64,000 bases of DNA from Blastocatellia bacterium (lineage in GTDB: Bacteria > Acidobacteriota > Blastocatellia > HR10 > J050): NCBI GenBank assembly GCA_025054955.1, contig JANWZE010000006.1, positions 1 to 64,000 of the forward strand. Reading direction: 5' to 3'. The position numbers were made by a program, and so were the translations under genes. Below, piece by piece: positions 18,451 through 25,191 of this stretch (position 1 is the first letter of the stretch; each line of letters begins with the position of its first letter). The notes under the pieces are model-generated. The model worked only from the letters and a program-made list of their open reading frames with translations. It made no database searches and was not told the origin of the DNA.

Positions 18451-18969
18451 ATGAGTGACGAATCATTTCGCCGGCAGGTCTTGTGGTATGCCATTCATAC
18501 CAAGCCTCGGCAGGAAGATATAGCGCAATTGAGCTTGCAGTCGTTGGGGTTGACTACGTTTAATCCCAAGCTGAAGGAGAAGAAGCTGGTGCGCGGCGTT
18601 CAGCGGGAAGTGATCAAACCGCTGTTTTGCAGTTACATTTTCTGCAAGTTTCGCGTGCACGATTCCTTTCGCGCGGTCAAGTACGCGCGTGGCGTCCGTG
18701 ATATTGTCGGCACAAAGGAAGAGCCGACGCCGGTGGACGACGAGATCATTGCGATTATTCGTCAGCGGATGGTGGACGGCTATGTGACCATTGAAGCGCC
18801 CAAATTGCAACCGGGCGACACCGTGGTGGTCGAGGAAGGGCCGCTCCAAGGCTTTGTCGGCATCTTTGAACGAGAGATGAACGACTCTGAACGCGTCGTC
18901 ATTTTGTTGAACACGATCAAATTTCAAGCGCGCGTCGTGATGGAACGTAGCAAATTGAGAAAACTGTGA
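18451..18969 (+). CDS. NusG-family transcription antiterminator (UpxY/RfaH-like)
   Basis: A 172-residue specialised NusG paralogue. The N-terminal NGN domain runs from WYAIHTKPRQEDIAQ (near 11) to about residue 100, followed by a KOW domain with LQPGDTVVVEEGPLQGF near 119-135. It lacks the long insert of some NusG proteins. Paralogues of this kind (RfaH, UpxY, LoaP) load on RNA polymerase at their own operon and suppress termination in long polysaccharide operons. Its position inside the EPS cluster fits that role. A start three codons upstream (TTG) is less likely than ATG 18451. No ops-like element was identified. Confidence 0.85.
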   Translation: MSDESFRRQVLWYAIHTKPRQEDIAQLSLQSLGLTTFNPKLKEKKLVRGVQREVIKPLFCSYIFCKFRVHDSFRAVKYARGVRDIVGTKEEPTPVDDEIIAIIRQRMVDGYVTIEAPKLQPGDTVVVEEGPLQGFVGIFEREMNDSERVVILLNTIKFQARVVMERSKLRKL

Positions 18970-19136
18970 ACAAGGTGGTACGTGGTCGGAGTGCTGGCAG
19001 ACGCGAAAAAGGTGAAGATCAGCTTGGTCAAGCTCGATCTGACCTACAGTCGAGCCTGTGCCGTGCTGTCAAACTCGAACAAGGCGAAGATCAGCTTGTT
19101 CCGGTATAGTCCAAATCACGCAACGAGGAGCAACGC

Positions 19137-20078
19137 ATGGCAACATATTTAGTCACCGGCGGCGCCGGCTTTATTGGTGGGCATCTGGTCGAAGAATTGG
19201 TTAGGCGCGGTGAGCAGGTTCGCGTGTTAGATAATCTCTGGGAAGGGAAGATGGAGAATCTGGCCGCGGTGGCCGACCGCATTGAATTTATGAAAGAGGA
19301 CCTGCGCGACGAAGACGCAGTGCGCCGGGCTGTGCAGGGCGTGGATATTGTCTTTCATCAAGCGGCGTTGCATTCGGTTCCTCAGTCAGTTGAAGACCCG
19401 ATTTCCAGCAACGAGGTCAATATCACCGGCACGTTGTTACTGCTCCGAGCTGCTCACCAGGCCGGCGTCAAGCGTGTGGTCTATGCTTCGTCCTCGTCCG
19501 TCTATGGCGACAGTGAAGAAGAAGTCCAGTCAGAAGCCCATCTGCCGACGCCCGTTTCGCCCTATGGCGTTACCAAGATTGCCAATGAGTATTATGCCCG
19601 CGTCTATACAAAAACCTATGGGTTGGAGACGGTGGGGCTGCGCTATTTCAACGTGTTCGGCCCGCGGCAAGACCCAGCGTCCGAGTATGCCGCTGTGATT
19701 CCTCGCTTCATCTTGCGAGCCTTGCAGGATGAGCCGCTGGAAATTCACGGCGATGGGTTACAGTCGCGGGATTTCACCTATGTCAGTAACGTGGTTGATA
19801 TGAATTTGCTGGTTGCGACGGCTCCTGATGTGGCCGGCCAGTCGTTTAATGTCGGTTGCGGCCAGTCCTATCAAGTGCTCCAGATCAAGGGCTACTTGGA
19901 AAAAGTGCTGGGCAAGCCGCTGAAGTCTTATCATACGGCGCCGCGTCCGGGTGATGCGCGCTACACACGCGCCGATATGCGACGAGCAGAGCAACAGCTT
20001 GGATACCGGCCCAACGTCAGTTTTGAAGAAGGTCTTCGCCGAACGGTTGACTATTTTCGCCAACAGCTCGGTCTGTAG
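19137..20078 (+). CDS. NAD-dependent sugar-nucleotide 4-epimerase (WbpP/GalE-like)
   Basis: A 313-residue extended SDR. TGGAGFIGGHLVEEL near 7-21 binds NAD, ASSSSVYGDS near 120 and the SPYGVTKIANEYY motif near 141 hold the catalytic Ser, Tyr and Lys. RYFNVFGPRQDP and DGLQSRDFTYVSNVV fit UDP-GlcNAc/UDP-GlcNAcA 4-epimerases. It is separated from the NusG gene by 167 bp, a gap containing two copies of GAAGATCAGCTTG (19014 and 19086). It likely acts with the dehydrogenase at 17176 to make a HexNAc uronic acid donor. Confidence 0.85.
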   Translation: MATYLVTGGAGFIGGHLVEELVRRGEQVRVLDNLWEGKMENLAAVADRIEFMKEDLRDEDAVRRAVQGVDIVFHQAALHSVPQSVEDPISSNEVNITGTLLLLRAAHQAGVKRVVYASSSSVYGDSEEEVQSEAHLPTPVSPYGVTKIANEYYARVYTKTYGLETVGLRYFNVFGPRQDPASEYAAVIPRFILRALQDEPLEIHGDGLQSRDFTYVSNVVDMNLLVATAPDVAGQSFNVGCGQSYQVLQIKGYLEKVLGKPLKSYHTAPRPGDARYTRADMRRAEQQLGYRPNVSFEEGLRRTVDYFRQQLGL

Positions 20079-20275
20079 ACGACAGCGCGCGCTGCTTTAT
20101 GACGCTGCGTTCTTTATGACGACGAAGCAATATAGCACGCACTGGCAACCAGACGACGGCTGGCGCTGCTTCATTGCCCGTTTTCATTCTGATGGCGCAG
20201 CAATGGCAGCCGAACTAAGCATGGCATGAGCTGATTGCGCATGCCGATCACGACTTTTTGCGAAGGAGACTATTC

Positions 20276-21016
20276 ATGCCGAAAGGATTTACCGTTTGGT
20301 TCACCGGGTTGCCGAGTTCCGGCAAAAGCACATTAGCCAGGATGCTCGAACCCGTCTTGCAACAACGAGGCTATCATGTCGAAGTGTTCGATGGCGATGA
20401 AGTTCGCCTGCGCCTCTCGAAAGGGCTTGGGTTTTCTAAAGAGGATCGCGACGAAAATATTCGGCGCATCGCCTACTGCGCGAATCTGGTCACACGCAGC
20501 GGCGGCGTGGCCATCACCTGCGCGATCTCACCGTATCGGGACATCCGTGAAGAAGCGCGTCGCGAAATCGGACGGTTCGTTGAGGTGTTCGTGTGCTGTC
20601 CGGTTGAAACCTGCATCGAACGCGACGTCAAAGGGCTTTACCGCAAGGCGCTGGCCGGCGAGATCAGCAATTTCACCGGCGTCTCCGATCCCTATGAAGA
20701 GCCACTGAACCCAGAGATTATTGTGGAAAGCCATCGCGAATCACAGCAACAGAGTTTGTCCAAGATTGTTCAGGGGCTGGAGTCATTGGGGTACATTCAG
20801 CCGGAAGGATTTGGCGGCCTGACCGAGGTGTTGATCCCGACGTATGTCTACCGGCAGATTGAGCAACGCCTGATCAACAACGGCTCGTCGGATGTCTCGC
20901 ATTACGTCACCGAATTGTTGATGCAAAAATTGAATGAACCTGAAGGCCTGGTCATCAGCGGGCAGCAGCGTGAAGCGATCTTGAACCGACTGAGGGACCT
21001 GGGTTATCTGGATTGA
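20276..21016 (+). CDS. cysC: Adenylylsulfate kinase with C-terminal extension
   Basis: Phosphorylates adenylyl sulfate (APS) to PAPS, the sulfate donor. Residues 1-175 are a standard APS kinase: Walker [10 protein letters not shown] near 9-17, [11 protein letters not shown] near 40, and the APS-binding [15 protein letters not shown] near 52-66. The remaining ~70 residues are an extension: [15 protein letters not shown]...[12 protein letters not shown], which looks like a ribbon-helix-helix or short helical dimerisation segment, then [11 protein letters not shown]. CysC alone is usually about 180-200 residues. The start 20276 follows AAGGAGAC. It is 24 bp upstream of sat. Confidence 0.88.
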   Translation: MPKGFTVWFTGLPSSGKSTLARMLEPVLQQRGYHVEVFDGDEVRLRLSKGLGFSKEDRDENIRRIAYCANLVTRSGGVAITCAISPYRDIREEARREIGRFVEVFVCCPVETCIERDVKGLYRKALAGEISNFTGVSDPYEEPLNPEIIVESHRESQQQSLSKIVQGLESLGYIQPEGFGGLTEVLIPTYVYRQIEQRLINNGSSDVSHYVTELLMQKLNEPEGLVISGQQREAILNRLRDLGYLD

Positions 21017-21040
21017 TACGACAAAGGAGAAAAAGCACTC

Positions 21041-22183
21041 ATGATTCCAAAACCACACGGCGGCAAGTTAGTCAATCGCGTGTTGACAGGCGCCGGGCGC
21101 GAGCAGGCGCTTGCTCATGCGCCGCACCTGCCGCACCTGCCGATCAGCGATGAACTGGCGACCGACGTGCTCAACATCGCAACCGGCGTGTTCAGTCCGC
21201 TGGAAGGCTTCATGGGCGAAGAGGATTTCAACGGCGTCCTGCATTATAAACGGCTGAGCACGGGCGTGCCGTGGACAATTCCTATCGTGCTTGATCTAAC
21301 GGCTGACGAAGTCAAGCGCCTGAGCAGCGAAGTGGCGCTCACCTGGCAAGGACAACCACTTGCTCTTTTCTATCCGGGCCGACCATTTCGCTACGACAAA
21401 GAGGTGTTAGCTCAACAGGTCTACGGGACGACCGATCGCCGGCATCCCGGCGTTGCGCGCACCGAAGAAATGAAAGAGTTTCTGGTCGGCGGCGCCATTG
21501 ATCTGCTCCACGAGCCAGAAACGCCGTTCGCGCAATACAGCTTGAAGCCAATTGAAACGCGCGTGCTGTTTGAAGCCAAAGGCTGGCGAACGATCGTCGG
21601 TTTCCAGACGCGCAATGTGCCGCACCTGGGCCATGAATATGTGCAGAAGACTGCGATGACGTTCACCGACGGATTGTTCATCAATCCCGTCATCGGTCGC
21701 AAAAAACCGGGCGACTTCAAAGACGAAGTCATCTTGAAAACCTACGATGCGCTGATCAAGCATTACTACTTGAAAGAGCGAGCTGTCATGGCCATCCTGC
21801 GCACGGAGATGCGCTACGCCGGGCCGCGTGAGGCGATCTTCCATGCTATTTTGCGGAAGAACTTCGGCTGTACTTATTTCATCGTCGGACGCGATCATGC
21901 TGGCGTAGGAAATTTCTATCATCCGTATGCTGCGCAGGAAATTTTTGACGAGTTCCCTGATCTGGGCATTGTGCCGCTGTTCTTCACCGCATTTTATCAT
22001 TGTCGGCGCTGCGGCAGCGTGGCCAACGAAAAGACCTGTCCGCATGGCCCGGAAGATCGGTTAGACTTCAGCGGGACGCAGTTTCGTGATCTGGTTACCA
22101 AGGGGACGATGCCGCCAAAGGAATTTGTTCGTCCGGAGGTCGCCAAGATCATCGTGGAGTTCCCAGACCCGTTTGTCACCTGA
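21041..22183 (+). CDS. sat: Sulfate adenylyltransferase (ATP sulfurylase)
   Basis: A 380-residue homo-oligomeric ATP sulfurylase forming APS from ATP and sulfate. Signatures: FQTRNVPHLGHEY near 188 (QTRN active site), GRKKPGDF, and GRDHAGVGNFY near 285, the ATP-binding motif. A zinc-ribbon-like C..C...C pattern (YHCRRCGSVANEKTCPHG) lies near 322, as in the archaeal/bacterial Sat type. The start has AAAGGAG. With cysC it makes PAPS. No APS or PAPS reductase and no sulfotransferase is visible in the window; the placement after EPS genes hints at sulfation rather than assimilation. Confidence 0.93.
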   Translation: MIPKPHGGKLVNRVLTGAGREQALAHAPHLPHLPISDELATDVLNIATGVFSPLEGFMGEEDFNGVLHYKRLSTGVPWTIPIVLDLTADEVKRLSSEVALTWQGQPLALFYPGRPFRYDKEVLAQQVYGTTDRRHPGVARTEEMKEFLVGGAIDLLHEPETPFAQYSLKPIETRVLFEAKGWRTIVGFQTRNVPHLGHEYVQKTAMTFTDGLFINPVIGRKKPGDFKDEVILKTYDALIKHYYLKERAVMAILRTEMRYAGPREAIFHAILRKNFGCTYFIVGRDHAGVGNFYHPYAAQEIFDEFPDLGIVPLFFTAFYHCRRCGSVANEKTCPHGPEDRLDFSGTQFRDLVTKGTMPPKEFVRPEVAKIIVEFPDPFVT

Positions 22184-22714
22184 GGCGAACGTCACGGCGA
22201 ATCACCGCCGCATGCCTCCTGCGTTTGAGGCCTGGGGCGGCTTCGCTCAATACGGGCCTAATACAAATTGGCTTGCGAAAGGCCACGTTTCACGAAGCAT
22301 CCAGAGCAGTAGGACATGAACTTACTGAGCGGCCATCTCCGATTTTCAATCTTAAAAACCGTTCGATCTCCTGGTAATCGCGCAAGCACTGGTTGGACAG
22401 TTTCCGATTGCCGGGGAATCGTCCGTGTTCGATGGCACACCACAAAGGATGAAAAGTTCGTAGCAGCACCTTTGATGGGGCGATAGGCGGCGATGAATCA
22501 CCTGACTACGAGTCTACTTTATAGGCAAGGGATGAATAAAGCCACCGAGGTCACAGAGACCACAGAGAGCCCTCTCCGTCTCTGCTCTCTGTGATCTTTG
22601 TGGTCTCTGTGGCCATTTTCCCGGAAGGACCGGGCTTTCGATGCATACCCGGTTGATCGGCTTTGGTGAGAATCGCCTGCCTCAAGCTGATCAGACTGGC
22701 GAGGCTTTCTCTCT
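22184..22714. other. Intergenic region with inverted repeat
   Basis: No gene is supported in these 530 bases. About 22538-22615 holds an imperfect palindrome: GCCACCGAGGTCACAGAGAC on the left and GTGGTCTCTGTGGC on the right, with CACAGAGAG/CTCTCTGTG nested inside. Transcribed, it would fold into a long hairpin. It belongs to the same class of CACAGAG-type repeats seen near 1885-1970. Confidence 0.5.
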
Positions 22715-23116
22715 ATGGACGTCGAATCAATCCGCCATTTTTGCCTCTCGTTGCCCCATGCGACAGAAGACATTCAATGGGGAGATGATCTGTTGTTTCG
22801 TGTGGGCGGCAAGATATTCGCCATCATTGATCTGAATCCACAGACACCCACGCGGCTCTCGTTCAAGTGTACACCTGAGCAATATGCCGAGTTGATCGAA
22901 CACGAAGGCATTATCCCGGCGCCCTATCTGGCTCGCTATCACTGGGTCGCGCTTGAGCACCTTGATATTTTGTCCTCGTCGGAACTCAAGCGATTCATTG
23001 AAAATTCCTATCGTTTGGTCTTTGATCGGCTTCCCCGCAAAGTCAAAGCACAACTTCAACCGATGCAGCCCGTGATGGATGTTGATGAGCCGGAGCGTCG
23101 CGGGCCGGCCCGCTGA
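22715..23116 (+). CDS. MmcQ/YjbR-family protein
   Basis: A 133-residue protein of the MmcQ/YjbR family, which has a double-wing, CyaY-like fold; some members are proposed to bind DNA but the function is not established. The family pattern is clear: MDVESIRHFCLSLPHATEDIQ at the start, VGGKIFAIIDL near 28-38, SFKCTPEQYAELIE near 46-59, and PAPYLARYHWVAL near 66-78. It stands alone; both neighbours are unrelated or divergent. Confidence 0.82.
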   Translation: MDVESIRHFCLSLPHATEDIQWGDDLLFRVGGKIFAIIDLNPQTPTRLSFKCTPEQYAELIEHEGIIPAPYLARYHWVALEHLDILSSSELKRFIENSYRLVFDRLPRKVKAQLQPMQPVMDVDEPERRGPAR

Positions 23117-23151
23117 ATGCTGGTTCGATACATAGCGAACGCGTTGGGCTG

Positions 23152-23249
23152 AGACCATGCGTGCGTGCTGCGGTTGCAACTACAGATTCTTGGGGCTGTG
23201 CGGCCGCGAGGCCTGGGCAAAGACCATGCGTGCGTGCTGCGGTTGCAAC
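23152..23249. repeat. 29-bp direct repeat pair
   Basis: The 29-bp unit starting AGACCATGCGTGCGTGCTGC and ending GGTTGCAAC occurs at 23152-23180 and again at 23221-23249 without mismatch, 69 bp apart. The flanks are also similar (GGGCTG/GGGCAA before the unit). Two copies with a 40-bp spacer are not enough to call a CRISPR; it reads as a small tandem duplication between convergent genes. Confidence 0.7.
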
Positions 23250-23342
23250 CAAATCACGAGAAACTCCTCCGAGCGCAATTAACTTCACATTGATTGATGG
23301 GGTTTGCCCGCGGTTCATCATCACCTGTCACCCGCTGCTCGG

Positions 23343-25007
23343 TTACTTTCCTGGCGTGGCGTCGAACGGCAACAATCGCCAATTATGGTTTGGCTCGGCA
23401 GGAATAATACGATGATGCTTGACCCATTCAATGATGAGATGGCGAATCTCCTGACTCGATTTGTAGAGCACAGGCGCGTCCTTGTACATCCAGAAGCCGC
23501 CGCCGCCATTGACGCGATAGTTGTTGGTTGCCAGGCGAAACGTCTGCTCCGGCTCAACAGGTTTGCCCTGATAGGTTAAGTTGACAATGCGGTCGCCTAC
23601 AGGACGCCGCAAGTCAATCTGATACTGAACGCCTTCAGCCATGTCAAAATTGAAGCCGGGAATCTGCCGATCAACAAGCTCCCATGGCTGAGCGCCATCG
23701 CGGTAGGGAAGGAAATACCGGGCTGAATGTTCCAGCGCCTCTTTTAACTGACGACCCGTGATGCGCAGAACGACCAGCGTGTTTTCGTAGATGTAGAGGC
23801 CTGCGATCTGCCGAACCGTGACCGGCCCGGCTGCAAACTGGATTGCAGGATTAAACATCGCCGCCATCGAAATATCGGCCTTGCCGACGTCCATCTGCAC
23901 GCGATGAATTAAATCCATCAGCGCCGTATCTTTGAATCGTGCCTCGCGTCCGTCCAGGTTCACCCGCGTTTCGCCGATGGGTGTGTTCAACCAGGCTTGC
24001 GTCTCGTCGTGATAGGGTTTTGCCAGGGCAAGAATTTCAGGATCGGCGGCGACTCGTTCATCAATCGGAATCAAGTGACTACGCTTTGACAGAATCTTCC
24101 ATCGTCCGTGCGCATCGCGTTCCAATTGCAGGTCGGCGCGCGCCACGTTTTCTCCCCACTGACCAGCGTTCGTCAGCAGTGTGTTGTTAATCACCGCTTC
24201 GGGCAATTTCCGATGCGTGTGCCCCATGAAGACGACATCAATGTCGGGCGTTGCTTGCACCATCTGGTAGACCTGATTGTCGCCTGCTGCGTCCTGCGGG
24301 AATACCTGTCCGGTGACCAGGTCACGATCAAGTCCCATGTGGACGAGGACGACCACCACGTCACACCGCTCCTGCCGACGCAACAGCGAGACCCATTTGC
24401 CGGCATCTTGAACGGGGCTGCGAAATTCCATGCCAGCGTAGTTCTCTGGATTTTCCCACGTCGGAATGGAGGGCGTCGTCAGGCCCAGGATGCCGACGCG
24501 CACGCCGCCAACTTCGCGGATCGTGTAAGGCGTGAACGGATTGCTCTGGTCCGATGTCCGATAGGTATTGGCTGAGAGCCAGGGAAAGTTGGCTTCTCGT
24601 CGCGCTTTGTCAATGACAGCGAGACCGAAATTGAACTCATGATTGCCAACGGCCATGGCATCGTATCCCATGTAACTCATCACCAACATCATCGGGTTGG
24701 GCGGCGTCGGATTGTGAACATGGTGGTAGTAAATCAACGGCGTGCCTTGAATCGTATCGCCACTGTCAACCAGTAACGTATTGGGCTGCTGACGGCGGAC
24801 TTGCTTGACGATCGTGTAGACCTTGGCCAACCCGCGATGGGCCGGCCTGTCGGTGTAGTAATCAGTCGGGTAAATGTTACCGTGCAGATCGGTGGTGCTG
24901 AGGATCGTAATGGTAACGCGAGCAGCCAATGACCACGCCGTCGCGCCGAGGCCGCCGAGCGCCATCATCAAAATCAACATCCACACAGAACGTCGCCGCA
25001 TCTTCAT
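23343..25007 (-). CDS. Secreted 5'-nucleotidase / 2',3'-cyclic phosphodiesterase family
   Basis: A 554-residue exported calcineurin-type metallophosphoesterase (UshA/CpdB family) that salvages phosphate and nucleosides outside the cytoplasm. The signal peptide is MKMRRRSVWMLILMMALGGL. Metal-ligand motifs follow in order: STTDLHGNIYP near 38, VDSGDTIQGTPL near 77, GNHEFNFG near 113 and VFMGHTHRKLPE near 231. The C-terminal 5'-nucleotidase substrate domain runs from about 310 to the end, with TNNYRVNGGGGF near 504. The start 25007 has AGGAGC upstream, inside a dispersed-repeat module. It diverges from polA. Confidence 0.88.
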   Translation of the reverse strand: MKMRRRSVWMLILMMALGGLGATAWSLAARVTITILSTTDLHGNIYPTDYYTDRPAHRGLAKVYTIVKQVRRQQPNTLLVDSGDTIQGTPLIYYHHVHNPTPPNPMMLVMSYMGYDAMAVGNHEFNFGLAVIDKARREANFPWLSANTYRTSDQSNPFTPYTIREVGGVRVGILGLTTPSIPTWENPENYAGMEFRSPVQDAGKWVSLLRRQERCDVVVVLVHMGLDRDLVTGQVFPQDAAGDNQVYQMVQATPDIDVVFMGHTHRKLPEAVINNTLLTNAGQWGENVARADLQLERDAHGRWKILSKRSHLIPIDERVAADPEILALAKPYHDETQAWLNTPIGETRVNLDGREARFKDTALMDLIHRVQMDVGKADISMAAMFNPAIQFAAGPVTVRQIAGLYIYENTLVVLRITGRQLKEALEHSARYFLPYRDGAQPWELVDRQIPGFNFDMAEGVQYQIDLRRPVGDRIVNLTYQGKPVEPEQTFRLATNNYRVNGGGGFWMYKDAPVLYKSSQEIRHLIIEWVKHHRIIPAEPNHNWRLLPFDATPGK

Positions 25008-25012
25008 ACTTG

Positions 25013-25105
25013 TTGCTCCTTGAGAATGTGGCACAGGCCTTCCCGCCTGTGCTCCAGTTTCATTCTTCGTGGCGTGCCATAGCCTATAGGCGATTTCTCG
25101 AATGA
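25013..25105 (-). repeat. Hairpin + Shine-Dalgarno repeat module
   Basis: Read on the minus strand, a GCACAGGC/GCCTGTGC hairpin (25031-25052) is followed by CCACATTCTCA and then AGGAGC, which serves as the ribosome-binding site of the 5'-nucleotidase gene. Next to it (25060-25085) is the TTCGTGGCGTGCCATAGCCTA motif also found at 1840. The same hairpin-then-AGGAG order recurs at 32925-32962, 48600 (minus) and 55106-55145. Confidence 0.55.
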
Positions 25106-25191
25106 ATCGGCATTCTAGCACGTTCAGACACGGCCATCGAGCCAGTTGGTTCACTTGACGGCGATGGGAACGGAGATTACCATCAGCGCCG

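Noticed and set aside
23152-23249. Possible CRISPR array
   Set aside because: Only two repeat units, a single 40-bp spacer, no leader and no cas genes.
23043-23324. Small protein with VATAARTHGL repeats on the minus strand
   Set aside because: The peptide repeat is just the 29-bp DNA duplication read through; no start signal or family.
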